In this document: positions 7,287 to 14,825 of the stretch, piece after piece
How the letters are laid out: each line of letters opens with the position of its first letter
Numbering within the stretch: position 1 is the stretch's first letter
Assembly: GCA_017521485.1 (NCBI GenBank)
Contig: JAFXCL010000035.1
Location: forward strand, 1 to 48,969
Reading direction: 5' to 3'
DNA: 48,969 nt
Origin: Oscillospiraceae bacterium
Lineage (GTDB): Bacteria; Bacillota; Clostridia; Oscillospirales; Oscillospiraceae
Program-made: the position numbers and the translations under genes
Notes under the pieces: generated by a model
Databases searched by the model: none
Told to the model about the DNA's origin: nothing
The model's input: only the letters and a program-made list of their open reading frames with translations

Positions 7287-7407
7287 CATAGGGGGGAGCG
7301 ATGGGAGCGCCGCCGGGGGCGGATACAGCGACCTGAGCGAGTGGCAGCGGTCTGTGTGCAACACAGGCGTTTTAACGCCAAGGCGCACACAGGGCACCGC
7401 AACAGGA
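7287..7407 (+). ncRNA. Structured repeat element A (candidate non-coding RNA)
   Basis: About 60 bases from GGGGAGCGATGGGAGCGCC to GGCAGCGGTC are nearly identical to element B (13163 onward), and GGGCACCGCAACAGGA closes both. The part between differs but keeps its fold: here CTGTGTGC (7352-7359) pairs with GCACACAG (7385-7392) around GGCGTT/AACGCC; in B the same places hold CGACGA/TCGTCG and GGCG/CGCC. CCGCC/GGCGG and GACC/GGTC stems are shared. The element may extend to about 7566, where CCCCTATG can pair with CATAGGGG at 7287. Open frames here look spurious. The strand is assigned by comparison with B. Confidence 0.6.
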
Positions 7408-7657
7408 AAAGGATACATGTGCCCCGTTTGTGGTACCCGGCAGAAACTGCGCTTGACAAAGCAAGCTTGTTTCTTGCCGACCACGGCACTTGCTTGCCCC
7501 CTCGCTTACTCTGCCACTGGCAGCGCTCGGGTGCGCAACCCGCACATAAAATCCCCCTCCCCTATGTACCCCACCCGCGTTCGGACGAAAGTGCCCAGGT
7601 AGATAGTACATTGTTTTTGTGGGAACTGCCCGATAAACTGAAATTTGACATATTACA
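7408..7657. other. Non-coding GC-rich stretch after element A
   Basis: No credible gene is seen. Several open frames of 60-136 codons exist but lack ribosome sites and domains. The stretch contains CTGCCACTGGCAG and CCCCTATG, which could pair with parts of element A, so it may be the 3' portion of the same structured unit. Confidence 0.4.
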
Positions 7658-7698
7658 AAAATAAGGAGCTGCCTCACTGTGTTCAGTGAGGCAGCTCC
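7658..7698 (-). terminator. Terminator of the GH20-like gene
   Basis: GGAGCTGCCTCACTG (7665-7679) pairs perfectly with CAGTGAGGCAGCTCC (7684-7698). Read on the minus strand it is followed by TTATTTTT, a good U tract, 13 bases after the stop codon. Confidence 0.85.
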
Positions 7699-7710
7699 AT
7701 TTTGCGCTTT

Positions 7711-9489
7711 TTAGTGAGATTCGATGTACATAAAGTGACGGGCGGAGAACCACTTGTGGATGCCGTCGTGGAGCACTTCAGGCTCCAGTTCTTCGATCTC
7801 GGAGAGTTCGCCGTTTAAGTACTTGCCAATGACCTCAGCGGTGTACTTCAGACGCTCCTTAGTAGCAGCGTAACGGCACATAATGCGCTCGTAGCCGTGG
7901 GTCTTGTAATCTGCATGCCAGGAGGCGTGGTGCAGCTTAGACAGCTTGTCGAAGTTTGCAATCATAACAGGGATTTCGTTTTCAGCAAAGTTCTTCAGCC
8001 ACTCCTTGTCGCCAGCTTTGTACTTAGCCTGCAGGTTCATCTGGATGTAGCACTTATCCAGGCAGCACTGGAATACAGCCTTGAAGTAGGGAACATCGGG
8101 GTGATCGGGATACTTCTCAAAGACCTTCATAGCGTCATTCATCATCTTAACGCCCATATCCATATCAAAGTCCTGGAACAGCAGGTTAATCAGCGGATCA
8201 CTCCACATAATGTGCTTACCGGCACGGACAGCACCTTCGTACTTCCAGTTGAAGGCACTGACAGCGTCAGACAGTTCCTTGGTCATACCGGTCATAAACT
8301 GGCTGATGCTCCAAATATCTTCCTGGGTGCACTTTTCACCCAGCCAGCAATACTCGGAGAACAAAGACAGCATAGGCAGACCCAGCATATGGCTGGTTTC
8401 TGTGCCGTCGTTACTCCAGGAGGTGATGATCAGCTCATCCACACCGCCCCGCAGGCACTCTTCCATAGCGGGAATCATTGTGTCGTGGGTGTGCTCGTGA
8501 TAGGGAACCATACCATCCATAGTCCAGATACCGCCGGCGAAAACCACAGGACGGTTGAAGGTCTTGTGCTTTTCGATATTGATACGGTAGAAGTCGTTAT
8601 CAAAGTTGTAGTAATCCCAGAAACACATATCGCAGTCGGGCATAGCATCGATTGCGTACTGAGGAACGATCAGAGAGGGATCGTAGTCCTTCACGCCGTG
8701 GGCGTTGACCAGAGTGAAGTACATATCGCTCCACATCATAGGACGGTAGTTGTACTTTGTGCAGATTTCAGTAACACGCTGAATGTGCTCGTTGAAAATG
8801 TTAAAGCGGTCGCGGTAGCCGTTACGGGTCAGGTACTCGCCCAGACCCAGACCGCGGGTCTCGTCGCAGCCAATGTGCAGACGGTTGGAACGGAAAGCCT
8901 TACGGCAGGTGGCGATACAAGCTTCGATCAGCTCGTAGGTCTTTTCTTCGCCTGCCAGCAGCACAGAATCGCTGTCCTTCACAGCAGAGCTGGAGGGATA
9001 GCGGAGGAACTGCTCCATGTGACCAAAGGTCTGGATACAGGGAATGACTTCAACGCCCAGAGCGTCTGCATAATCGTCGATCTCCTGCAGCTCCTTCAGG
9101 GTGTAGCGGCCGCGCTGATAGCCAAAGTAGGGATAGCCTTCCACTTCGTACACATCTTCTGCGTACAGCATCAGCATATTCATACCGTGGGCGACCATAT
9201 AGTCTATGTACTTCTTAACAGAACTGACCTTCATAACGCCGCCCCGGGAAACGTCCAGCATCACACCGATGAGCTTGAAAGCAGCCTTCTGGCAGATATC
9301 CAGAGTTTTTCCCTCGGAGATGGCCTTTGCCAGCAGCATATAGCCACGGGCCTTGGCGGGGATGGAGCTGGAGCCGATCACAGCGGTCTTACCGTCGAAT
9401 TTGACGATCAGGTCGCTGGTGGCGATCTCCTCCACCGGTCCGTCCCATTTGCAGCCTACCAGGTCAAATACAAGTTTTTTAATATCCAA
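7711..9489 (-). CDS. GH20-like beta-N-acetylhexosaminidase
   Basis: A 592-residue protein starting with TTG at 9489, nine bases after AAGGAGG. The middle holds a TIM barrel with LHIGCDE near residues 203-210, matching the H-x-G-x-D-E motif of family 20, whose Asp-Glu pair polarises the substrate N-acetyl group and protonates the glycosidic bond. There is no signal peptide, so action on imported chitobiose-like or mucin/peptidoglycan fragments is likely. The C-terminal 200 residues are helical and not recognised. It has its own promoter (9520-9548) and terminator. Exact sugar specificity is unknown. Confidence 0.8.
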   Translation of the reverse strand: MDIKKLVFDLVGCKWDGPVEEIATSDLIVKFDGKTAVIGSSSIPAKARGYMLLAKAISEGKTLDICQKAAFKLIGVMLDVSRGGVMKVSSVKKYIDYMVAHGMNMLMLYAEDVYEVEGYPYFGYQRGRYTLKELQEIDDYADALGVEVIPCIQTFGHMEQFLRYPSSSAVKDSDSVLLAGEEKTYELIEACIATCRKAFRSNRLHIGCDETRGLGLGEYLTRNGYRDRFNIFNEHIQRVTEICTKYNYRPMMWSDMYFTLVNAHGVKDYDPSLIVPQYAIDAMPDCDMCFWDYYNFDNDFYRINIEKHKTFNRPVVFAGGIWTMDGMVPYHEHTHDTMIPAMEECLRGGVDELIITSWSNDGTETSHMLGLPMLSLFSEYCWLGEKCTQEDIWSISQFMTGMTKELSDAVSAFNWKYEGAVRAGKHIMWSDPLINLLFQDFDMDMGVKMMNDAMKVFEKYPDHPDVPYFKAVFQCCLDKCYIQMNLQAKYKAGDKEWLKNFAENEIPVMIANFDKLSKLHHASWHADYKTHGYERIMCRYAATKERLKYTAEVIGKYLNGELSEIEELEPEVLHDGIHKWFSARHFMYIESH

Positions 9490-9519
9490 AGTGGTATACC
9501 TCCTTAAAGTATTTTCTAT

Positions 9520-9548
9520 ATTTTAACACAGGAGTATTTTATAGGCAA
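9520..9548 (-). promoter_or_regulatory. Promoter of the GH20-like gene
   Basis: On the minus strand TTGCCT (9548-9543) and TAAAAT (9525-9520) are 17 bases apart, about 30 bases upstream of the start. Confidence 0.6.
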
Positions 9549-9598
9549 GATTATATTTTTCCGATTTCTATGCTTTTTTTGTGTTTTTCAACCTAAAA

Positions 9599-10279
9599 TC
9601 AGTTTTTCTGAGAAAAACGGGGATATATGGTGCCGGGGACCGGTGTGATACCTTTGTGTGCTGCCAGCTGGGAGACAGTAACAAACCGGAAGCCCTCCTC
9701 CAGAAGCTCGTCAACGATCATCAGCGCCGCCTCCACAGAACTGCCCGACATATCGTGCATCAGGATAATATCTCCGTCCTGTACATGATTGAGCACTTCT
9801 TTTTCAATGGCATCTGCATTATCGGTTGCCCAATCCCGAGGGTCTACAGACCAGTAGGCAAGAGAAAGCCCCAAAGCGGCCGCGGCTTGGCAGGTGCAGC
9901 GGCTGCAAGTACCACCGGGACAGCGTAAAAAGACTGCTTCGCACCCCTCCGGAAGCAAGGAAACGGATTTTTTCAGTTCCTGAAGCACATCGGGCTGACA
10001 CATATTTTGCATCGGCTTGTGGCTGTAGCCGTGCAGACCGATCTCATGGCCTTCCTGGAAGATCCGCTGGGTCAGTGACCGGTCCTGTTCCATACGGTAA
10101 CCGCACAGGAAAAAGGTAGCCTTTGCGTTTCTTTCTTCAAGTCCCTCCAAAAGCTTTCGGGTGTACCGACCGGAGGGACCGTCGTCAAAGGTCAGTGCCA
10201 CCAGCTTTTCAGATGTGGCGGCACGCACCGGAATAAGCATTACACACAGGCATAAAAGTAAAATAAAAATCCGCTTCAA
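9599..10279 (-). CDS. Secreted polysaccharide deacetylase (NodB fold)
   Basis: The TTG at 10279 follows AAAGGGGG and gives 226 residues starting with a signal peptide (KRIFILLLCLCVMLIPVRA, then ATSEK). The upstream extension to 10357 lacks such logic. TFDDGP at 30-35 holds the catalytic and metal Asp pair, and His83/His87 (HGYSH) complete the metal site; the RCPGG segment replaces the usual RPPGG-like motif. The family removes acetyl groups from N-acetyl sugars of peptidoglycan or chitin-like polymers at the cell surface. Substrate is not clear from sequence. Confidence 0.85.
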   Translation of the reverse strand: MKRIFILLLCLCVMLIPVRAATSEKLVALTFDDGPSGRYTRKLLEGLEERNAKATFFLCGYRMEQDRSLTQRIFQEGHEIGLHGYSHKPMQNMCQPDVLQELKKSVSLLPEGCEAVFLRCPGGTCSRCTCQAAAALGLSLAYWSVDPRDWATDNADAIEKEVLNHVQDGDIILMHDMSGSSVEAALMIVDELLEEGFRFVTVSQLAAHKGITPVPGTIYPRFSQKN

Positions 10280-10377
10280 GTGTAATGCCCCCTTTGAAAA
10301 AATTCTACTGCTACTATTCCCAAAACCGGCAGAACCATAACAGGAGAAAGTTCCCACAAATTTTACATTATTTCAAA

Positions 10378-10448
10378 TCTGTAGGGAACGACCTCGTTGC
10401 ATTAGAAGTTATGTATTTTGGAACGGCACACAGGCCGTTCCCTACAGA
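10378..10448. repeat. Inverted repeat TCTGTAGGGAACG...CGTTCCCTACAGA
   Basis: Outer arms at 10378-10390 and 10436-10448 are perfectly complementary. Within the right half GGAACGGC (10420-10427) pairs with GCCGTTCC (10434-10441), giving an alternative local hairpin. The type GTAGGGAACG...CGTTCCCTAC resembles dispersed repeats of gut Firmicutes, from memory. It lies just before the feoA promoter. Confidence 0.65.
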
Positions 10449-10477
10449 ATAAGAAGAAAAATTTTCCACCAAAGGTA

Positions 10478-10506
10478 TTGACAAATAAAGGAAAGGGGAG
10501 TATGAT
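10478..10506 (+). promoter_or_regulatory. Promoter of the feo operon
   Basis: TTGACA (10478-10483) and TATGAT (10501-10506) are 17 bases apart, near consensus, 42 bases before feoA. I see no clear Fur box around it. Confidence 0.8.
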
Positions 10507-10547
10507 ATGCAAGAAGTTAGCAATGGCTAATCGATAGAGGTGGCACT

Positions 10548-10763
10548 ATGAATTTGAACCAGGTCCAAGAGGGCAAGGAATATATTATTGAGAGAATTGA
10601 AACAGAGGATGAGGAATTAAATTCCTTTTTATTCTCACTTGGTTGTTATAGCGGCGAGCCGATCACTGTTGTTTCCCGGCGCAGAGGAGGCTGCACAGTT
10701 TCCATTAAAGACGCACGGTATAATATCGATCAGCAATTGGCACAAGCGATCATTGTGTTTTGA
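10548..10763 (+). CDS. feoA: FeoA-domain protein, ferrous iron transport accessory
   Basis: A 71-residue SH3-like FeoA protein with the end pattern CTVSIKDARYNIDQQLAQAI. It is thought to bind and support FeoB at the inner face of the membrane. GAGGTGG precedes the ATG. It is the first gene of feoA-feoB-Cys-rich protein, with a 130-base gap to feoB that holds alternative hairpins. Confidence 0.9.
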   Translation: MNLNQVQEGKEYIIERIETEDEELNSFLFSLGCYSGEPITVVSRRRGGCTVSIKDARYNIDQQLAQAIIVF

Positions 10764-10803
10764 CCGCGGAAAAGCAGAAGCGCCTGTCCGCGGTTTCTGC
10801 TTT
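10763..10803 (+). promoter_or_regulatory. Two mutually exclusive hairpins between feoA and feoB
   Basis: ACCGCGGA (10763-10770) pairs with TCCGCGGT (10787-10794). AAAGCAGAA (10771-10779) pairs with TTCTGCTTT (10795-10803). The stems interlock, so only one can form at a time. Such a switch could tune feoB expression; no U tract follows, so it is not a plain terminator. Confidence 0.45.
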
Positions 10804-10893
10804 GGTTACAAGTTAGCTGCCGCTAACTGTTAAATTGTATTTATCAGCATAGGCTGTTAAATAACCAGAAATATAGAGGAGGAATGCAAATTG

Positions 10894-12915
10894 ATGAGAA
10901 TTGCTTTTGCGGGCAATCCCAACAGCGGCAAGACCACCATGTACAATGCCCTGACCGGCCGGAATGAGAAGGTTGGCAACTGGGCAGGTGTTACGGTTGA
11001 CAGAAAGGAAGCGCCTATTAAGAAAGCATACGCCGGTGATCTGGAACTGATTGCTGTGGATCTTCCCGGTGCCTATTCTATGTCTCCCTTCACATCGGAG
11101 GAGAGTGTCACCAGTGCTTATGTCAGAAGCGAAAATCTGGATGTGATCATTAACATCGTGGATGCCACCAACCTGAGCCGCAGCTTGTTTTTTACCACAC
11201 AGCTTTTGGAGCTGGGTGTACCTATGGTAGTGGCGCTGAACAAGGCAGATATCAATGAGAAGAAGCATACCGAGATCAATACAGTACTTCTCAGCGAAAA
11301 GCTGGGTTGCCCTGTGGTTGATACCACTTCTACCACCGGTGAAGGCCTGCAGGAGCTGGTAGCTGCCGCTGCTGCCCTCTATGGCAAGGAGCAGACCGCA
11401 CCTTATGATCAGGGCATTGTTGACCTGACCGATAAGAAGGCTGTGGAAAACGCAGACCGGAAGCGGTTCCAGTTTGTCAACAAGATCGTTTCCAAGGTGG
11501 AGACCCGCAAGGTTCTTACACGGGATAAAAATTATCAGGATAAAATCGATGCAGTTCTGACAAACCCTGTGGCTGGTATTGCCATTTTTGCAGTGGTGAT
11601 GTTCCTTGTGTTCCAGATCTCTCAGGCCTGGGTCGGTCCCTGGATCGCAGAAGGCTATGAATTTGCAAATGGCTTTACCATTCCCGGTCTTGTTACGCTG
11701 ATCGATATGTTCAAAGAATGGGTTGCCGGTCTTTTGGAAAATGCCAATCCCTTCCTGGCTGCCTTGCTGACAGAAGGTATTATCGGCGGTGTCAGCGCTG
11801 TTGTTGGCTTCCTGCCGCTGGTTATGGTCATGTACTTCCTGATCTCTCTGCTGGAGGATTGCGGCTATATGGCCCGCGCAACTGTGGTTTTGGACCCTAT
11901 CTTCAAGAAAGTCGGTCTGTCCGGTAAGTCTGTCATTCCTTTTATTATCGGCACAGGCTGTGCGATCCCCGGTGTTATGGCAGCCCGTACCATTCGCAAT
12001 GAGCGTGAGCGCAACGCAACTGCTATGCTAGCACCCTTTATGCCTTGTGGCGCAAAGCTGCCGGTGATTGCGCTGTTTGCCGGTGCGTTCTTTGGGGATG
12101 CTTCCTGGGTGGGTACGCTGATGTACTTTGTAGGCATTGTTCTGATCCTGCTGTGCGCACTGCTGGTTAATAAGATCGCCGGACATAAGAATCGCAAGTC
12201 TTTCTTTATCATTGAACTGCCTGAGTATAAGACCCCTTCCTTGAAGCGGGCTTGTATGGATATGCTCAGCCGCGGCTGGGCGTACATCGTCAAGGCCGGC
12301 ACGATCATTCTGCTGTGCAATGCAGCTGTGTTTATTATGCAGTCCTTCGACTGGAGCTTCTCTTTGGTTGCAGAGGATGCTGCCCATACCTCTATCCTGG
12401 CATCCATTGCAAATCCCATTGCTGCAATTCTGGTTCCTGTTGTGGGCATTACCGCATGGCAACTGGCTGCTGCGGCGGTTACCGGCTTTATCGCAAAGGA
12501 AAATGTGGTCGGCACATTGGCTGTGTGCTACGGCTTTGCCGTCAATGATGATCTGGAAATGATCGGTGCAGGCAATGAAGTTGCGGCTACCATGGTTGGT
12601 CTGACCAAGGTTGCAGCCCTCGCTTACCTGATGTTCAATCTGTTCTCTCCTCCTTGCTTTGCGGCTCTGGGTGCGATGAATAGTGAGATCAAGCAGAAGA
12701 AGTGGTTGTGGGGCGGCATTGCACTGCAGCTTTGCGTTGGCTATACCATCGGATTCTTGGTCTATCAGATCGGCACACTTATTACCACAGGCAGCCTGGG
12801 CGCAGGCTTCGTTGGCGGCTTGATTGCTGTACTTATTATGGTGGCAATTGTGGTTTACCTGTGTATCAATGCGGATAAGAAGGTCAAAGCCGAGTATGTA
12901 ATGAGCGGTAAGTGA
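10894..12915 (+). CDS. feoB: FeoB ferrous iron transporter
   Basis: A 673-residue membrane protein. The N-terminal GTPase has G1 GNPNSGKT (7-14), G3 DLPGAYS and G4 NKAD; the Gate and core membrane domains follow, with conserved GTGCAIPGVMAARTI. It moves Fe2+ across the membrane. AGAGGAGGA precedes; ATG at 10894 is chosen, with TTG at 10891 one codon earlier as an alternative. A small Cys-rich membrane protein gene follows after one base. Confidence 0.96.
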   Translation: MRIAFAGNPNSGKTTMYNALTGRNEKVGNWAGVTVDRKEAPIKKAYAGDLELIAVDLPGAYSMSPFTSEESVTSAYVRSENLDVIINIVDATNLSRSLFFTTQLLELGVPMVVALNKADINEKKHTEINTVLLSEKLGCPVVDTTSTTGEGLQELVAAAAALYGKEQTAPYDQGIVDLTDKKAVENADRKRFQFVNKIVSKVETRKVLTRDKNYQDKIDAVLTNPVAGIAIFAVVMFLVFQISQAWVGPWIAEGYEFANGFTIPGLVTLIDMFKEWVAGLLENANPFLAALLTEGIIGGVSAVVGFLPLVMVMYFLISLLEDCGYMARATVVLDPIFKKVGLSGKSVIPFIIGTGCAIPGVMAARTIRNERERNATAMLAPFMPCGAKLPVIALFAGAFFGDASWVGTLMYFVGIVLILLCALLVNKIAGHKNRKSFFIIELPEYKTPSLKRACMDMLSRGWAYIVKAGTIILLCNAAVFIMQSFDWSFSLVAEDAAHTSILASIANPIAAILVPVVGITAWQLAAAAVTGFIAKENVVGTLAVCYGFAVNDDLEMIGAGNEVAATMVGLTKVAALAYLMFNLFSPPCFAALGAMNSEIKQKKWLWGGIALQLCVGYTIGFLVYQIGTLITTGSLGAGFVGGLIAVLIMVAIVVYLCINADKKVKAEYVMSGK

Positions 12916-12916
12916 T

Positions 12917-13084
12917 ATGGAAAATCTGATCGTTGTATTGATTTTGGTGCTGATTTTAGGTGGCGCAGCATTGTATATTTACAAAGCAAAAAAGAAGGGC
13001 AGAAAATGCATCGGCTGCCCGGATGGCAGTACATGCAGCGGCAGATGTGCAAGCTGCCAACGGATAAAGGAAGATAATTCCTAA
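12917..13084 (+). CDS. FeoB-associated Cys-rich membrane protein
   Basis: A 55-residue protein starting one base after the feoB stop. It has one N-terminal membrane helix (ENLIVVLILVLILGGAALY), a basic stretch KAKKKGRK, and a Cys-rich tail with CIGCPDGSTCSGRCASC. This matches the small FeoB-linked family found behind feoB in Firmicutes; the Cys cluster may bind iron or act in redox control of the transporter. Confidence 0.9.
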   Translation: MENLIVVLILVLILGGAALYIYKAKKKGRKCIGCPDGSTCSGRCASCQRIKEDNS

Positions 13085-13112
13085 AAAGGTGACTGCAATT
13101 TCAATTTTCTGC

Positions 13113-13141
13113 TTGCTATTTCAGAAAAGTTGTAGTATACT
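13113..13141 (+). promoter_or_regulatory. Promoter driving element B and tRNA-Leu
   Basis: TTGCTA (13113-13118) and TATACT (13136-13141) are 17 bases apart. The predicted start, about 13148, falls right at the beginning of element B, so the element would form the leader of the tRNA transcript. Confidence 0.6.
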
Positions 13142-13150
13142 ATCCTAGCA

Positions 13151-13280
13151 CCTGCCGGTGTGATGGGGAGCGATGGGAGCGCCGCCTGTGGCGGAAGAAG
13201 CGACCTGAGCGAGTGGCAGCGGTCGACGAGGGACGAAGGCGTTCGCGCCAAGGACATTCGTCGGGCACCGCAACAGGACA
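13151..13280 (+). ncRNA. Structured repeat element B (candidate non-coding RNA)
   Basis: Second copy of the repeat seen at 7287. The conserved core begins GGGGAGCGATGGGAGCGCC, has the CGCC/GGCG hairpin, GACC...GGTC, then CGACGA (13224-13229) pairing with TCGTCG (13258-13263) around GGCG-TTCG-CGCC (13238-13249), and ends GGGCACCGCAACAGGA. It is preceded by CCTGCCGGTGTGATGG (13151-13166), an exact copy of the tRNA-Leu start with its upstream bases (13335-13350). It likely forms the 5' leader of the tRNA-Leu transcript. The region 13085-13337 has no credible gene. Confidence 0.6.
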
Positions 13281-13337
13281 TTGGTAGACGCGAAGCGCAT
13301 TCGGTACAGGTATCGAAAGAACAAAAAATACACTCCT

Positions 13338-13424
13338 GCCGGTGTGATGGAATTGGTAGACGTAGTGGACTCAAAATCCACCGCTGGCGACAGCGTACCG
13401 GTTCGAGTCCGGTCACCGGCACCA
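13338..13424 (+). tRNA. tRNA-Leu(CAA)
   Basis: An 87-base gene. The acceptor stem GCCGGTG/CACCGGC is perfect, the anticodon stem is GTGGA/TCCAC with loop CTCAAAA (anticodon CAA, reading UUG), a long variable arm CGCTG-GCGA-CAGCG marks a class II tRNA, the T arm is ACCGG-TTCGAGT-CCGGT, and CCA is encoded. A terminator follows immediately. Confidence 0.97.
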
Positions 13425-13461
13425 AAAATATCCCGACCCCAATAGGGGTCGGGATATTTTT
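13424..13461. terminator. Terminator shared by tRNA-Leu and the convergent nucleotidyltransferase gene
   Basis: AAAAATATCCCGACCCC pairs with GGGGTCGGGATATTTTT around AATA. A and T runs on both flanks make it work in both directions. Confidence 0.9.
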
Positions 13462-13464
13462 CGC

Positions 13465-13477
13465 GCCGGTGACCGGC
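13465..13477 (-). repeat. Inverted copy of the tRNA-Leu 3' end
   Basis: GCCGGTGACCGG (13465-13476) is the exact reverse complement of tRNA-Leu bases 13409-13420 (T stem plus acceptor strand). It also contains GCCGGTG, the 5' acceptor strand. It lies just past the terminator, as at the tRNA-Thr locus. Confidence 0.75.
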
Positions 13478-13484
13478 AAATGTA

Positions 13485-14654
13485 TTAAAAATCAAAATCC
13501 AAGCCTACATACTGCAATTCCTGCAGATATGCGTCTGCTTTTTCTGCAGAACGGGCTTTCATATTTTTCTGTGTGGTTTTAATGTTGTTTTGCCGGAAGA
13601 GCAATGCAGTAACCCAGCGTACCGGCCAAAATAGCGGCAACAGATACGGGGCTTTTTCCAGCACAGGATACCGGTTTTTCATAGACGCAACAGGCGGAAA
13701 CAGGATATAAAGGAAATGCTTAAATGTCGCTTTGTTTCTGGAACCGGCCAGATGCTCGTGTTTCAGTCTTTCTGCAAGTTGATAATTTTCATGACTTGCC
13801 CAACAACCACCGCTACAAATGTAATCTGACATAAAAGCAGATTTATCATCCAAGCAACCGTTTTCAAACCAAGCGGAGAGCATTTTTTGCGTATTATCGT
13901 AGAAGCCACCTAACTTCAGACCTGTAAGCTCTGCACATATATAGTCCATATCCATATTTGGATATGCCCGCTGATAGACCCATAGATCTACCAGCTGACG
14001 CAGACCGATGCCGCCAGCCCGATAATGTTTTGCATAATGCACAAACAGGAAAATGTAATGATCTTCTTGTCGGTAGGTATAGCGGGAATTGGTTTCTGGA
14101 ATTGCTTTGGACCACCCGTCACCATAATAACGCTTAAAATCCAGATTTCTTTGGGACATCAGCATTTTGTGCAATTCCACATGAAACCAGGGATGATTCC
14201 AATGCAGTTCATGGCCAGTAACATTGCCTTCCTCGAAGCCCAGCTGCTCCATAACCGGCTTGATTCTTTCGTACTGCTCCATACGGATTAGAATATCTGC
14301 ATCACCCATAACCCGTGCGGCAGGCTGAGGGTATAGAGGCTTGAGGATCGTGCCCTTCAGGGGTAAATAATCGATCCCATTTGCCTGAAAAGCTTCCTCC
14401 AGCTGCTTGAGCAGCTGCATTTGCCGGTTGTGACGGATGATATCTGCATAATACCGCTGAAACATCTCCTGCATGGTACTGCACTGCTTATCGATGCCGC
14501 ATTTTACCGCACCTTCGTAGGCAAGACCGGTAATTTTATGGCGGCGAATCATATCAGCGGCCTGATCGATGGAAAAGCCCTGGGGAAGTGAACCGGCCTC
14601 CCCTGTGACAGCAGCCCGGATCAGTGCCAGCGTGCCCTTTTGTAATGCGTCCAT
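13485..14654 (-). CDS. Nucleotidyltransferase-family protein (NTP_transf_5 type)
   Basis: A 389-residue protein with LPLKGT followed by MGDADILI, the glycine and Asp-x-Asp features of the PF14907 nucleotidyltransferase fold. Family members often sit with signal-peptidase-like proteins, PqqD-like carriers and ABC exporters in predicted peptide-modification loci. Here the S24/S26-like protein and ABC exporter are encoded nearby on the other strand. AAGGAGAT precedes ATG 14654. The substrate is unknown. Confidence 0.8.
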   Translation of the reverse strand: MDALQKGTLALIRAAVTGEAGSLPQGFSIDQAADMIRRHKITGLAYEGAVKCGIDKQCSTMQEMFQRYYADIIRHNRQMQLLKQLEEAFQANGIDYLPLKGTILKPLYPQPAARVMGDADILIRMEQYERIKPVMEQLGFEEGNVTGHELHWNHPWFHVELHKMLMSQRNLDFKRYYGDGWSKAIPETNSRYTYRQEDHYIFLFVHYAKHYRAGGIGLRQLVDLWVYQRAYPNMDMDYICAELTGLKLGGFYDNTQKMLSAWFENGCLDDKSAFMSDYICSGGCWASHENYQLAERLKHEHLAGSRNKATFKHFLYILFPPVASMKNRYPVLEKAPYLLPLFWPVRWVTALLFRQNNIKTTQKNMKARSAEKADAYLQELQYVGLDFDF

Positions 14655-14754
14655 TTTGATCTCCTTGGCGTTTGTTTTTCAACAGTATAGCATAATTCCG
14701 GAAAACAATCAATATGCGTTTGGCAAAATACTGGAAGGAAACAGGAAATAGGTA

Positions 14755-14783
14755 TTGCTTTTGGGGCTGATTTCGTGTAAAAT
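14755..14783 (+). promoter_or_regulatory. Promoter of the Asn/Ser/Gly-repeat protein gene
   Basis: TTGCTT (14755-14760) and TAAAAT (14778-14783) are 17 bases apart, 42 bases before the start at 14826. Confidence 0.5.
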
Positions 14784-14825
14784 AATTATTGATTTTTATA
14801 AGTATTCGATGCGGGAGGCACATAT

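Noticed and set aside
7151..7677. Several overlapping 60-136 codon frames over element A
   Set aside because: They lack ribosome sites and are rich in Arg/Pro/Ser as expected from structured GC-rich DNA; element B frames are similar and even cross a tRNA.
7897..9507. 536-codon plus-strand open frame opposite the GH20-like gene
   Set aside because: It has no motif or ribosome site; the opposite frame has the H-x-G-x-D-E motif, promoter and terminator.
10763..10803. H-type pseudoknot between feoA and feoB
   Set aside because: The two stems adjoin with no linker bases to cross the grooves, so a full pseudoknot is not sterically reasonable; alternative hairpins are more likely.
13160..13582. 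140-codon frame running through element B and tRNA-Leu
   Set aside because: It reads straight through a perfect tRNA gene and a terminator.
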